This document shows positions 53,637 to 63,012 of a stretch of DNA of 64,000 bases, piece after piece (within the stretch, counting starts at the first letter, position 1; every line of letters begins with the position of its first letter). The DNA lies in NCBI RefSeq assembly GCF_002252525.1, contig NZ_NNRM01000017.1, positions 558,001 to 622,000 of the forward strand, given 5' to 3'. The translations under genes were made by a program, and so were the position numbers. The notes under the pieces are model-generated. The model made no database searches. It was given only the letters and a program-made list of their open reading frames with translations, and had not been told where the DNA came from. The DNA is from Brucella pseudogrignonensis. GTDB taxonomy: Bacteria > Pseudomonadota > Alphaproteobacteria > Rhizobiales > Rhizobiaceae.

Positions 53637-54182
53637 ATGTCAATCGCTAATCGTCGCCAGAAAAACCCTCAACTTGTCCGTTCGCAGCTCATTGAAAGTG
53701 CTGTCGAGTTGGCACTGGAGTCTGGTTTGAATGCGGTGAGCCTTGAGGCTGTGGCAAGTAGAGCTGGCGTCACGAAGGGCGGTCTGCTGCACCACTTCGC
53801 AAACAAACAATTGCTGATTGATGCAGTCTTTGACGAATTGGTACTGGATTTTGAAACTGCCCTGCGAGCCAGAATGGCGAATGACCAAGAAACTCGCGGA
53901 CGTTTTACAAGAGCCTATCTTGAGCTGGCGATAGAGGCGCAACAGGATGACAGTCGTGTATGGGCTTTATGGATATCGGTATTTTCCGATGCAAGACTTC
54001 GCGATGCCTGGGGCCATTGGCTTAATGCGCGGCTCGAAGAATACGGCGACACGGAAAGCGGGGCAGATATGGAAGCGGTGCGTTTTGCAGCTGATGGAAT
54101 CTGGCTGAGCCATATGGTTGGCGTCGTCCCGAATGACTGGTCAGCACTTCGGAGCCGTCTGGTGAAAATGATTAGTGATTAA
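53637..54182 (+). CDS. TetR-family transcriptional regulator
   Basis: A 181-residue repressor. The helix-turn-helix is ESAVELALESGLNAVSLEAV then ASRAGVTKGGLLHHFANKQL. The ligand domain is short; VWALWISVFSDARLRDAWGH is typical of the group near small multidrug exporters. It is divergent from the acyl-CoA dehydrogenase operon and followed by an SMR exporter gene; a 103-bp repeat has been placed between this gene and the SMR gene, starting at its stop codon. It could control either side. Confidence 0.9.
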   Translation: MSIANRRQKNPQLVRSQLIESAVELALESGLNAVSLEAVASRAGVTKGGLLHHFANKQLLIDAVFDELVLDFETALRARMANDQETRGRFTRAYLELAIEAQQDDSRVWALWISVFSDARLRDAWGHWLNARLEEYGDTESGADMEAVRFAADGIWLSHMVGVVPNDWSALRSRLVKMISD

Positions 54183-54284
54183 AGCATTTCCGGCAAAAGT
54201 GCGAAGCGGTTTTGCGTAAGAATAATGTATAAAAACAAAAAGATAGAGCGGTTCCAACAGTTTAATATTAACTGGAGTCACTCT
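54182..54284. repeat. 103-bp composite palindromic repeat, copy 2
   Basis: Begins at the last base of the TetR stop (TAAAGCATTTCC). Hairpin 1: GCATT...AATGT enclosing GCAAAA/TTTTGC and the loop GTGCGAAGCGG. Hairpin 2: AGAGCGGTTCCA pairing with TGGAGTCACTCT (less perfect than in the other copies). About 85% identical to copy 3 by eye. Confidence 0.85.
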
Positions 54285-54316
54285 AATAACTGGCTTTACC
54301 AACAAAGTTAAATCTC

Positions 54317-54649
54317 ATGAAAAACTATCTGTTTCTCGGTGTTGCTATCGTTGCAGAGGTAATTGCGACATCTGCGCTCAAGGCGTCCAACTCTTTTACA
54401 GTTATGGTTCCAACCTTCACGATGATTGTTGGCTATGCCGTGGCCTTTTATTTTCTTTCCCTGACATTGCAAACCGTTCCGGTAGGTGTCGCTTATGCGA
54501 TCTGGTCCGGCTGCGGTATCGTTCTGATTTCTGCCTTTGGCTGGCTGGTCTATGGTCAGAAGCTGGACTTGTGGGGAATGATCGGAATCGGCTTCATAAT
54601 TTTTGGTGTGCTGATTGTTAATTTGCTCTCCAAGTCATCAGTGCATTAG
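54317..54649 (+). CDS. SMR-family small multidrug exporter
   Basis: A 110-residue four-helix protein of the EmrE/QacE/Gdx group. The essential Glu14 is in [17 protein letters not shown]; the helix-4 and helix-3 blocks [20 protein letters not shown] and [20 protein letters not shown] match the family. Whether it exports toxic cations or guanidinium is not clear; the VAYAIWSG form is common to both. It follows a TetR gene, but a repeat element lies between, so co-transcription is uncertain. No strong ribosome site is seen. Confidence 0.9.
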   Translation: MKNYLFLGVAIVAEVIATSALKASNSFTVMVPTFTMIVGYAVAFYFLSLTLQTVPVGVAYAIWSGCGIVLISAFGWLVYGQKLDLWGMIGIGFIIFGVLIVNLLSKSSVH

Positions 54650-54776
54650 AAAGCGCGCGAAGGTTACGTTTTCTCATGCTCCAATCCGAAAATAGACCTT
54701 AAAAACAAAACACTGCACTTAATCCAATTTTTAGTTCATTATTGTAAACGTCAGTAATGTTCGTAGGTGTTTTTAT

Positions 54777-55922
54777 ATGACGCTTGTTCCGTACTTCCTG
54801 ACTGTCAATCTGACGGTGTCATGTGTTTTCATCCTGACATTTGCGTTCGTTGCCATTCAGGAACGGAACTATGCAGCCCCGCGCTGGTTCACGCTGGCAT
54901 CCATAGCAGCAGCACTCGTTGCAATCTTCGGCTACTGGATCCCGCTTGCAGAAAATCCACGCCTATTGGTCCTGGCTTCCTTCTCGCTTCTGATGGCGGC
55001 GTTTCTGGCCATAACGATCGGCCTGCAAAGTATTTATCACCAGAAGATCGACTGGAAATTTTATGGCGGCTTCTTCCTTGCAGCCATCATCTGCAATCTG
55101 CTCATCTATGATCTGCCGCGAACGTCGTTTTTGCATCGCTTTCTTTATCAGTTGCCGCTCTGCCTCGCGCAGCTTTGGATGATCCGTGTGATCTATCTAT
55201 CGCGTATGCCACGCCTGGTCGATAAACTGATGATGGCGCTCGCGATATTCAGCTGCATTTACTACCTTTCAAAAGCCTTCCTTATCGCTTGGCCGGGTTC
55301 CGATATGCGGCCGGAGGACGATGCCAACACGCTGCATGTCATCGTTTCCCTGGCAGTGGGTGTGCTGGTGCAGGTAGCGCGCGGACTGCTTCTTTTGCTT
55401 AGCACTGTGTCGCATATGGTGGGGGAGGCCAGCGAGCAATCGGAAGTCGATGAGCTTTCGCAGATTTATAATCGACGCGGTTTTGATCGGCATGTTTCCC
55501 GCGTTTTGGCGCGCAAGGGAGCTCGTATTCGCTATTCAGTGATTATGAGCGATCTGGATTTTTTCAAACGCGTCAACGATACCTATGGTCATGATGGCGG
55601 TGACAGGGTGATTGCAGCTTTTGGTAAGCTGCTCAAAACGCAATTGCCGAAAGCAGCGGTTGCCGCCCGAATGGGCGGCGAGGAATTCGTTGTCTTCATT
55701 CCAGACAACGACATGGCTGCTGCGGAAGCTTTGGCGCAAAGCTTGCGGGAAGCTCTATGCGAGCTTCGCTTTACAGGCAAATCTCCGGCTTGGAGCCCGA
55801 CGGCAAGCTTTGGTGTTGCCGAGCAGGTCGATGATGAGAGCCTTTATGAGACGATGCGCCGTGCAGATGCGGCACTCTATCAGGCGAAAAAAGCCGGGCG
55901 CAATCGTGTCCATATCGCTTGA
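54777..55922 (+). CDS. membrane diguanylate cyclase (GGDEF domain)
   Basis: A 381-residue protein that makes cyclic di-GMP. About seven hydrophobic helices fill residues 5-215. The GGDEF domain follows: DELSQIYNRRGFDRHV, VIMSDLDFFKRVNDTYGHDG and the signature ARMGGEEFVVF. The RxxD inhibitory site five residues before GGEEF is absent (PKAAVAAR), so product inhibition at that site is unlikely. A CATTA...TAATG inverted repeat lies 20-40 bp upstream. No partner gene is adjacent. Confidence 0.93.
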   Translation: MTLVPYFLTVNLTVSCVFILTFAFVAIQERNYAAPRWFTLASIAAALVAIFGYWIPLAENPRLLVLASFSLLMAAFLAITIGLQSIYHQKIDWKFYGGFFLAAIICNLLIYDLPRTSFLHRFLYQLPLCLAQLWMIRVIYLSRMPRLVDKLMMALAIFSCIYYLSKAFLIAWPGSDMRPEDDANTLHVIVSLAVGVLVQVARGLLLLLSTVSHMVGEASEQSEVDELSQIYNRRGFDRHVSRVLARKGARIRYSVIMSDLDFFKRVNDTYGHDGGDRVIAAFGKLLKTQLPKAAVAARMGGEEFVVFIPDNDMAAAEALAQSLREALCELRFTGKSPAWSPTASFGVAEQVDDESLYETMRRADAALYQAKKAGRNRVHIA

Positions 55923-55949
55923 AGTGCTGCGGCCGCATGAGACGGGTTA

Positions 55950-57233
55950 TTACTTGCCCGAGCGTTCGCGTTCTACTGCACGCCAGCCAATGTCTGAGCG
56001 ATAAAAACCTTCCGGCCAGTTAATCTGCTTGATGGCGTCGTAAGCCTTGCTCTGGGCTTCGGCCACCGTTTCAGCAATCGCTGTTACGTTGAGAACGCGA
56101 CCACCATTGGCAATGAGGTTGCCGTCTTTTTCAGCCGTACCGGCGTGGAAAACTTTGAGCCCGTCAATGTTATTGAGCTGGTCGAGACCACGAATGATGC
56201 TGCCTTTCTTCACATTGGCAGGGTAGCCTTCTGCAGCCATAACCACGGTGAGGGCAGGTTGGTCTTTCCACTCAAGCGATACTTCATCAAGCTTGCCGTC
56301 CACGGCCGCATTGATAAGATCAAGCAGGTCGGTTTCAAGGCGCATCATTAGCACCTGACATTCCGGATCACCAAAACGGGTGTTGTATTCGATAAGCTTC
56401 GGCCCGTCCTTGCCGATCATCAAGCCCAGGAACAGCACGCCCGAGAAAGGTGCGCCAATTTCCGCCATGCCGCGCATGGTCGGTTCGATCAGTTCGCGCA
56501 TGGTGCGCTCAACGATTTCGGGTGTCATTACAGGAGCGGGGGCATAAGCGCCCATACCGCCGGTATTCGGCCCGGTGTCGCCATCGCCCACGCGCTTGTG
56601 GTCCTGTGCCGAGCCAAGCGATAGGGCAGTTTTGCCATCACAAATGCAGAAGAAGCTTGCTTCTTCACCTTCAAGAAACTCTTCAACGACCACTTCGGCA
56701 CCAGCAGAACCGAATGCGCCTTCAAAACAGGCATCAACCGCGTCCAGCGCTTCATCGAGCGTCATGGCAACAACAACGCCTTTGCCGGCGGCAAGTCCGT
56801 CGGCCTTGACGACGATAGGTGCGCCCACTTCACGGACATAGGCCTTGGCTTTTGGTGCATTGTTGAAGCGGCCATAGGCACCTGTTGGAATGCCAAAACG
56901 CGCGCAAAGATCCTTGGTGAAGCCTTTCGAGCCTTCAAGCTGGGCGGCAGCCTTGGATGGTCCGAAAACGCGAATATTCTCGGCTTGGAGATCGTCGGCG
57001 AGGCCCGCGACCAGTGGGGCTTCCGGGCCAACGACAACCAGATCGATTGCCTTGTCCTTGGCGAATGCGATGACCGCTGCGTGATCGGTTACGTCGAGCG
57101 TTACAAGTTCTGCATATTCGGCAATGCCGGGGTTGCCGGGCGCGCAATAAAGCTTTGTCAGCTTTTCGGAAGCGGCGAGTTTCCAGGCCAATGCGTGTTC
57201 GCGGCCACCAGAACCGATCAACAGAACTTTCAT
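55950..57233 (-). CDS. purD: phosphoribosylamine-glycine ligase (GARS)
   Basis: A 427-residue purine-synthesis enzyme joining glycine to phosphoribosylamine. The N-terminal domain has [20 protein letters not shown] and [16 protein letters not shown]. The ATP-grasp core has [40 protein letters not shown] and [20 protein letters not shown] followed by GDPECQ. Complete length for the family. It is divergent from ubiA, with a 142-bp gap. Confidence 0.97.
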   Translation of the reverse strand: MKVLLIGSGGREHALAWKLAASEKLTKLYCAPGNPGIAEYAELVTLDVTDHAAVIAFAKDKAIDLVVVGPEAPLVAGLADDLQAENIRVFGPSKAAAQLEGSKGFTKDLCARFGIPTGAYGRFNNAPKAKAYVREVGAPIVVKADGLAAGKGVVVAMTLDEALDAVDACFEGAFGSAGAEVVVEEFLEGEEASFFCICDGKTALSLGSAQDHKRVGDGDTGPNTGGMGAYAPAPVMTPEIVERTMRELIEPTMRGMAEIGAPFSGVLFLGLMIGKDGPKLIEYNTRFGDPECQVLMMRLETDLLDLINAAVDGKLDEVSLEWKDQPALTVVMAAEGYPANVKKGSIIRGLDQLNNIDGLKVFHAGTAEKDGNLIANGGRVLNVTAIAETVAEAQSKAYDAIKQINWPEGFYRSDIGWRAVERERSGK

Positions 57234-57375
57234 GCCTTGCTCCCTGCGCGTGAGATCAGTAAATGTTTATTGATACGGGTCTCTATTGCCCAACGCGTTT
57301 GCGGGCAAGGGCAGTACCGCGATTTTTGGATAAAAAGCGGGTGGAGCCGTAGCAGTTTCTAGAAAGCAGGCAATC

Positions 57376-58401
57376 ATGCAGCAGTCAAAACCCAATGCAG
57401 GGTCCGGTATTGGGGCCAATTCAGATGTGCAGTCGCGCGATGTGCGTGGACGCGTGAAAGACGCGCCTTCGGGCCATTGGGTCTATCGCGTTCTTCCGCC
57501 ATCGCTGTGGCCCTATGCGCAGCTTGCGCGCTGGGATCGCCCGATTGGTTGGCAGCTTTTGCTCTGGCCTTGCTGGTGGTCGGCAGCACTCGTTGCTGGC
57601 GCAGGCGCGCAGCCTGGCGACGGTGCATGGTCCGTCATACCCTCAATCTGGCACCTTGTCCTGTTTTTGGTTGGCTCAATTGCCATGCGCGGTGCAGGAT
57701 GTACCTATAACGATATTGTCGATCAGGATATCGACGATAAAGTCGATCGCACGCGGTCGCGTCCACTGCCATCGGGACAGGTCACGAGCAGGCAAGCGAA
57801 GATTTTTCTCGTTTTGCAGGCGCTGGTTGGCCTTGCTGTGGTGCTGCAGCTTAACTGGTTTTCAATCGGGCTTGGTGTCTTCTCGCTGCTGATTGTTGCT
57901 GCCTATCCATTCATGAAGCGCTTCACCAATTGGCCGCAGCTGGTACTTGGTCTGGCCTTTTCTTGGGGCGCGCTGATGGGTTGGGCGGCCGCGGAAGGCT
58001 CTCTCGCATTGCCGCCTGTGCTGCTTTACATCGGCGCGATCCTCTGGGTGATCGGCTACGATACGATCTATGCCCATCAGGATAAGGAAGATGATGCGCT
58101 GGTTGGAGTGGGTTCAACCGCGCGGCTGTTTGGCAAACATACCAAGACTGCGCTCATGGTGCTTTATGGTGGAGCAATCGGTTTTTTTGCGGCGGCGTTT
58201 GCTGTTGCGCAGGTTCCGATGCCAGCACTTGCCGGTTTGCTGGCCGCTGGTGCCCATCTTTATCGCCAGATCATCGTGCTTGATATCGACAATCCCGATC
58301 AGTGTTTGAAACTGTTTCGTTCCAACAATATTGTGGGCCTGATCATCTTTCTGGGCCTCGTGTTCGGAAGCCTGTGGGTGGCCGTCAAACCGCTCGTCTG
58401 A
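57376..58401 (+). CDS. ubiA: 4-hydroxybenzoate polyprenyltransferase
   Basis: A 341-residue membrane enzyme that joins the polyprenyl chain to 4-hydroxybenzoate in ubiquinone synthesis. The two Asp-rich motifs are NDIVDQDIDDKVDRTRSRPL and YDTIYAHQDKEDD. Eight to nine membrane helices. An N-terminal hydrophilic extension of about 35 residues precedes the first conserved block (LARWDRPIGWQLLLWPCWWS). It uses the product of the polyprenyl synthase at 40.7 kb. A shared terminator separates it from pdxH. Confidence 0.95.
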   Translation: MQQSKPNAGSGIGANSDVQSRDVRGRVKDAPSGHWVYRVLPPSLWPYAQLARWDRPIGWQLLLWPCWWSAALVAGAGAQPGDGAWSVIPSIWHLVLFLVGSIAMRGAGCTYNDIVDQDIDDKVDRTRSRPLPSGQVTSRQAKIFLVLQALVGLAVVLQLNWFSIGLGVFSLLIVAAYPFMKRFTNWPQLVLGLAFSWGALMGWAAAEGSLALPPVLLYIGAILWVIGYDTIYAHQDKEDDALVGVGSTARLFGKHTKTALMVLYGGAIGFFAAAFAVAQVPMPALAGLLAAGAHLYRQIIVLDIDNPDQCLKLFRSNNIVGLIIFLGLVFGSLWVAVKPLV

Positions 58402-58404
58402 ATT

Positions 58405-58433
58405 AAAAAGGCCACCGAAACGGTGGCCTTTTT
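58405..58433. terminator. bidirectional terminator between ubiA and pdxH
   Basis: Perfect 13-bp stem AAAAAGGCCACCG/CGGTGGCCTTTTT with AAA loop, with T-runs on both strands, between convergent genes. Confidence 0.95.
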
Positions 58434-58442
58434 CTTATTTGG

Positions 58443-59054
58443 TTACGGATAAAGCCGATCTTTGTTCCAGTCGCCTTCAGGTGTGTCGCGGGTAAACAAT
58501 ACGCGGTCATGCAGGCGGAACGGACGGTCGTGCCAGAATTCGATGGAAACCGGGCGAATGCGGAATCCGGACCAGTGAGAAGGCCTTGGAATGTCGCCGA
58601 TGGCGTAACGAGCGGTATATTCGGCAACAGCCTTTTCAAGCGCAAAACGGCTTTCGAGCGGTCGCGACTGTTTCGATGCCCATGCTCCTATGCGGCTGCC
58701 GCGTGGGCGCGATGCATAATAAGCGTCGGCTTCTGCGTCGCTGACCTTCTCAACTGGCCCGCGCACGCGCACCTGACGGCGCAGCGACTTCCAGTGAAAG
58801 CACATGGCAGCCTTTTCGGCGGACAGGATTTCCTGCCCCTTCTTGCTTTCATAATTGGTGTAGAAAACAAAACCGTGCTCGTCGAAATCCTTGAGTAGCA
58901 CCATACGCACATTGGGCAGGCCGTCAGGATCAACGGTGGCAAGTGCCAGTGCATTTGGGTCGTTCAGTTCGCTCTTGGTGGCGTCATTCAGCCATTCAGC
59001 AAAAAGTCGGAACGGTTCTGAGCTTTGGGTGAAATCGTCGCTGGTGTCTGTCAT
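58443..59054 (-). CDS. pdxH: pyridoxamine 5'-phosphate oxidase
   Basis: A 203-residue FMN enzyme making pyridoxal phosphate. FMN and substrate blocks: [40 protein letters not shown] and [20 protein letters not shown]; the C-terminal [16 protein letters not shown] and WNKDRLYP are diagnostic. The start is the first ATG. It stands alone, convergent with ubiA. Confidence 0.96.
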   Translation of the reverse strand: MTDTSDDFTQSSEPFRLFAEWLNDATKSELNDPNALALATVDPDGLPNVRMVLLKDFDEHGFVFYTNYESKKGQEILSAEKAAMCFHWKSLRRQVRVRGPVEKVSDAEADAYYASRPRGSRIGAWASKQSRPLESRFALEKAVAEYTARYAIGDIPRPSHWSGFRIRPVSIEFWHDRPFRLHDRVLFTRDTPEGDWNKDRLYP

Positions 59055-59143
59055 TTGCCGCTATTTCAGATATCTGGAAAACTTGGGTACGCGGAACTTC
59101 CTCCAATTCGTCCGCTTTGTCCATGGCTGAGAGCTGCGACGCA

Positions 59144-60076
59144 TCATGCCAGCATGTTGTGTTTTCTCAACCAGGCTTCATACCATTGCGGCCATTGTTC
59201 CGTAGGCGTTCCCGTCTTACCCATGCCAAAGCCATGGCCACCTGATGGTATCGCATGAAACTCCACATCCACGCCTGCCTTCACACAAGCTTGCTGCATG
59301 ATAAGGCTATTGGCTGGATTGGAAATCTGATCGTCATCCGCTTGCGTGAGAAAAACCGGAGGGCAATCCTTGTTAACATGGCTTTCAACCGACCACTCCC
59401 GCGTTGCTTCTTGTGTTGGATGCTTGCCAACAAGCGAGCGACGGGTCGATGTGTGATCATAAGGCGCTTCAAGTGTAATAACCGGATAAATCAGCGCCGC
59501 CGCATCTGGCCGGGCTGATTGTGTGTCGATGTCATCGACAGGTTCGTAAGACGCAAAAGCTGAGCGGGTCGCGGCAAGCCCCATCAAGTGCCCGCCAGCA
59601 GAAAAGCCCAGCGCACCGATCTTGTTTGGAGCAATCTGCCAGTCAGCCGCTTTCGCCCGCACCAGACGAAATGCTCTTTGAACGTCCTGTAGCGGTGCCA
59701 GTGGTCCTGCAGCCCATCCCTCAATTGGCAGTCGATAGGTGAGGACAAAAGCAAAAATGCCTCTTTTTGCGAGCCAGCGTGCAGCGGGATAAGACTCTTT
59801 GCCTTCCTCAATGCGCTTATATCCGCCACCTCCGGCAATGATCACTGCAGAACCGTTTGGCCGCTCAGGGTTGAATATCTCTAAGCCAGGTACTGCAATG
59901 TTTGTGACCGCGCCTCTCTTGGTTATATCAGGCGAACCGCTCGGGCCTCCGCCACCGGGTGGCGATGCAGGCCAAAGGGATAGGCGGCTGCTTTGTGATC
60001 GAACACTGATAATTGGCAAGCTGAATGCTGTGGTAAGCGCGGCGCCACCAATCAGTAAGTTACGGCGTGAAATCAA
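59144..60076 (-). CDS. exported alpha/beta-hydrolase (esterase)
   Basis: A 310-residue serine hydrolase with a twin-arginine-like signal (SRRNLLIGGAALTTAFSLPI). The fold shows the oxyanion block IIAGGGGYKRIEEGKESYPA, the nucleophile elbow GFSAGGHLMG, an Asp in TQADDDQISN and the His in SGGHGFGMGKTG. This resembles acetyl-xylan esterase/BD-FAE-type enzymes. A periplasmic esterase of polysaccharide or small esters is the likely role. The gap after it (60077-60315) has no gene; its right part holds the leader of the lipoprotein. Confidence 0.87.
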   Translation of the reverse strand: MISRRNLLIGGAALTTAFSLPIISVRSQSSRLSLWPASPPGGGGPSGSPDITKRGAVTNIAVPGLEIFNPERPNGSAVIIAGGGGYKRIEEGKESYPAARWLAKRGIFAFVLTYRLPIEGWAAGPLAPLQDVQRAFRLVRAKAADWQIAPNKIGALGFSAGGHLMGLAATRSAFASYEPVDDIDTQSARPDAAALIYPVITLEAPYDHTSTRRSLVGKHPTQEATREWSVESHVNKDCPPVFLTQADDDQISNPANSLIMQQACVKAGVDVEFHAIPSGGHGFGMGKTGTPTEQWPQWYEAWLRKHNMLA

Positions 60077-60315
60077 AGTTCATCCTCACTCGAACCGATG
60101 TTTCAGACTCTTGAATCTGCTCACTAATCATGGCGATTTTTGCCCGCAAAAGCTTGTTTTCGCAATTAACACTGAACATCTGCAATAGAAGCTCTGTCAG
60201 CCAACTTTATACCGTTGTCCTTTGGTAGCGATTTGTTTACCTTGCCCGCGAACCGCTTGTTAACCCCATACCCCCATATTCGCTACATCTTTAGGATGTA
60301 TTTAAGGGAAGACCG

Positions 60316-60786
60316 TTGGCTGCTGAATCCGCTCGCCGCGACACACATGACGATTCTACGATTCTTGGTATGGCTTTTATTCGCCGTGCAGCGCTCGTTA
60401 TGGTTGTTTTGCCGCTGGCAGGCTGTGCGATGGGTGGCGTCAGTATTGAGAAGGCTGTGCCCGATTCGTCTACAATCACGGGTTCAGTCAAACCAGCACA
60501 AAAGACAGAAACAGATACTGGCAAACTTTCGGACCAGTCCACGATCAAGAGTGTCGTTTCGGCGCTTGATTTCACCCAATGGGGCAAGAAGCCAGTGCCG
60601 TGGGCTAATCCTGATACGGGTAGTCAGGGCACGATTACCACGATTGCCGAGACCAAATCCGACGATGGCCTCTGCCGGAAATTCGAGACCTCTCGTGAGG
60701 CTTTTGACGGTGTTTCGATCTATCGCGGCGAAACCTGTATGCAGCGCGGCGGTCAGTGGACAATCACCTCATTTGCACCGATCTAA
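60316..60786 (+). CDS. RT0821/Lpp0805-like surface lipoprotein
   Basis: A 156-residue exported lipoprotein. The lipobox is VVLPLAGC after RRAALVM; the mature part is short, with two later Cys (DDGLCRKFE and GETCMQRGGQWTI) in a pattern I know from the RT0821/Lpp0805 family. TTG 60316 has a strong AAGGGAAG ribosome site; ATG 60370 would give the more usual signal peptide MAFIRRAALVM and cannot be excluded. The function of this outer membrane antigen family is not known. Confidence 0.75.
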   Translation: MAAESARRDTHDDSTILGMAFIRRAALVMVVLPLAGCAMGGVSIEKAVPDSSTITGSVKPAQKTETDTGKLSDQSTIKSVVSALDFTQWGKKPVPWANPDTGSQGTITTIAETKSDDGLCRKFETSREAFDGVSIYRGETCMQRGGQWTITSFAPI

Positions 60787-60902
60787 GCTTTTTTGAAAAC
60801 ATCCCTTTGTAAGTCTGGAAGTTTTCCGGCTTCGTGCGCATATTATGGCAAACTGAGTCTAGCGACTGAGATTACAGTCATTTTTCCAAATGAGGACTAT
60901 AT

Positions 60903-61826
60903 ATGCGCGATCCCTATAGCGTGTTGGGCGTCGCCAAAACGGCGAAGCCCGAAGAAATAAAATCGGCATTTCGCAAACTGGCCAAAAAGCACCATCCGGA
61001 TCAGAACCAGGATGATCCGAAGGCACAGGAGCGTTTTGCGGAAGTTAACCAGGCCTATGAAATCGTCGGCGATAAAGACAAGCGCGGACAGTTTGACCGT
61101 GGCGAAATCGATGCAGAAGGCAAGCCATTGTTTCAGGGCTTTGCCGGTCAGGGTGGCGGCTTTGATGGGCATGCCGGTTTCGGCGGCGGAGATCCGTTCG
61201 CGGGCTTTCGTCAGCGTGGCGGTGGGCAACAGGGTGGCTTCGGTGGCGCTGAAGACATTCTCAATGATTTGTTTGGCGGCGCTTTCGGCGGCGGGCGCGG
61301 TGGCGCACGTCAGCAGCGCGGGCCGGTCAAGGGCAGTGATCTTTCAGCGTCGATTAATATCACGCTTGAACAGGCTGCAGGTGCCGACAAGGTTGAAGCC
61401 GTCTTCCCCAACGGCAAACATCTGAAGATCAAGCTGCCGCAATTCGTCGAAGACGGCCAGACAATCAGGCTCAAAGGTCAGGGCGAGCACGTCCTGGGCG
61501 GAACACCCGGCGATGCGCTGGTCACGATCCACTTCAAACAAAGCGCACGTTTTAGGCTTGAAGGTCGCGATGTGCATGTCGATCTGCCGGTCGAGCTTGA
61601 GGACGCCGTCCTGGGCGGTAAGGCTGAAGTCGAAACGCTGAGCGGTCGTATCGCCGTCAAGGTTCCGGCTTGGTCCAACTCAGATAAGGTTCTGCGCCTC
61701 AAGGGTAAGGGCCTGCCACTGAAAGCTGGCGGTCATGGCGACCTTTATGTACACGTCCGCATCATGCTGCCGGAAGGTGGCGATGCCGAACTTGAAGAGT
61801 TTTTGCGCAAGCGCAAAGGCGAATAA
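60903..61826 (+). CDS. DnaJ-class co-chaperone of CbpA type
   Basis: A 307-residue J-domain protein. The J domain (1-65) has [20 protein letters not shown] with the HPD motif that stimulates DnaK. A Gly/Phe-rich stretch follows (about 75-130: [17 protein letters not shown]). The two C-terminal beta-sandwich domains follow (about 145-305), with no zinc-finger repeats. This is the CbpA-like class. It stands upstream of fabI, as in other Rhizobiales. Confidence 0.92.
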   Translation: MRDPYSVLGVAKTAKPEEIKSAFRKLAKKHHPDQNQDDPKAQERFAEVNQAYEIVGDKDKRGQFDRGEIDAEGKPLFQGFAGQGGGFDGHAGFGGGDPFAGFRQRGGGQQGGFGGAEDILNDLFGGAFGGGRGGARQQRGPVKGSDLSASINITLEQAAGADKVEAVFPNGKHLKIKLPQFVEDGQTIRLKGQGEHVLGGTPGDALVTIHFKQSARFRLEGRDVHVDLPVELEDAVLGGKAEVETLSGRIAVKVPAWSNSDKVLRLKGKGLPLKAGGHGDLYVHVRIMLPEGGDAELEEFLRKRKGE

Positions 61827-61851
61827 GTCAAAATCGTTATAAAAGCCAATG

Positions 61852-61886
61852 CGGGGATTAACTGCTAAAGCTGCATTTAATCCCCG
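61852..61886 (+). other. hairpin after the CbpA-like gene
   Basis: Perfect 10-bp stem CGGGGATTAA/TTAATCCCCG around 15 bases, 26 bp after the stop. No T-run follows on the plus strand, so termination is uncertain. The rest of this gap (61887-62050) shows no feature I can name. Confidence 0.5.
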
Positions 61887-62050
61887 TAAAAAGGCTTAGC
61901 AGTGTCTTTTGCGTCCTCAACCGATGCTCAAGCACAACTCTGTTGTGCGATAAAATCACAATACCCGGCTTTTTATGCGCAATTGCTTGAAGCTGTTGCA
62001 AGCCTGTGCGATAGGGCATCTAGTTGATTATATTTCGATGAGGACCCTTA

Positions 62051-62869
62051 ATGACCGCAAAGTCAGGTTTGTTGCAGGGCAAGCGCGGATTGATTCTGGG
62101 CGTAGCCAACAACCGTTCCATCGCCTGGGGTATTGCCAAGGCCGCTCGTGAAGCTGGTGCGGAACTCGCATTCACCTATCAGGGTGATGCGCTGAAGAAG
62201 CGCGTGGAGCCGTTGGCCGAAGAATTGGATGCTTTCGTTGCAGGACATTGTGATGTTGCTGACGGCGCAAGCATTGATGCTGTTTTTGAAGCACTTGAAA
62301 AGAAGTGGGGCAAGCTCGACTTCGTCGTTCACGCCATTGGTTTCTCCGACAAGGATGAACTGACCGGGCGTTACGTCGATACCAGCGAAGCGAACTTCCA
62401 GAACACCATGCTGATTTCGGTTTATTCGCTGACGGCAATTTCGCGCCGCGCGGAAAAGCTGATGGCTGATGGCGGCTCCATTTTGACGCTGACCTATTAC
62501 GGCGCTGAAAAAGTCATGCCGAACTACAACGTCATGGGTGTTGCAAAGGCTGCTCTTGAAGCAAGCGTCAAGTATCTGGCCGTTGATCTTGGCCCGCAGA
62601 ATATCCGCGTCAATGCGATTTCAGCAGGTCCTATCAAGACTCTGGCTGCATCCGGCATTGGTGACTTCCGCTATATTCTCAAGTGGAACGAGTATAACGC
62701 ACCGCTGCGCCGCACGGTTACGATTGATGAAGTGGGCGATGTTGGCCTTTACTTCCTCTCTGACCTCTCGCGCTCGGTCACGGGTGAAGTTCACCACGCT
62801 GACAGCGGCTACCACGTCATCGGCATGAAGGCTGTTGACGCTCCGGATATCTCAGTCGTTAAAGACTGA
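62051..62869 (+). CDS. fabI: enoyl-[acyl-carrier-protein] reductase (NADH)
   Basis: A 272-residue enzyme that reduces enoyl-ACP in fatty acid synthesis. The nucleotide-binding start is GKRGLILGVANNRSIAWGIA; the catalytic Tyr-x6-Lys is in YYGAEKVMPNYNVMGVAKAA (Tyr in YNVMGVAK). SAGPIKTLAASGIGDF is the substrate-binding loop. It is the short-chain-dehydrogenase type sensitive to triclosan-like inhibitors in other bacteria. A terminator follows directly. Confidence 0.95.
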   Translation: MTAKSGLLQGKRGLILGVANNRSIAWGIAKAAREAGAELAFTYQGDALKKRVEPLAEELDAFVAGHCDVADGASIDAVFEALEKKWGKLDFVVHAIGFSDKDELTGRYVDTSEANFQNTMLISVYSLTAISRRAEKLMADGGSILTLTYYGAEKVMPNYNVMGVAKAALEASVKYLAVDLGPQNIRVNAISAGPIKTLAASGIGDFRYILKWNEYNAPLRRTVTIDEVGDVGLYFLSDLSRSVTGEVHHADSGYHVIGMKAVDAPDISVVKD

Positions 62870-62882
62870 TTGTTGTAAGACG

Positions 62883-62918
62883 AAATCCCGAAAAGTTGAC
62901 CGACTTTTCGGGATTTTT
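62883..62918 (+). terminator. terminator of fabI
   Basis: Stem AAATCCCGAAAAGT/ACTTTTCGGGATTT around a 6-base loop, followed by TTT, 14 bp after the fabI stop. Confidence 0.93.
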
Positions 62919-63012
62919 CTTTTGTCTTTCCGTCAGCGGGAAGGTTATCCAAAGAATGGGCACTAGCATAATGTGCGCCAGAAAATCATTAGCGGCAGAT
63001 AGAGGTAATGCT

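Noticed and set aside
54741-54759. Second LiuR/FadP-like site before the diguanylate cyclase
   Set aside because: It shares TAAACGTCA with the site at 53487 but loses the matching half; better explained as chance or as part of the CATTA...TAATG repeat.
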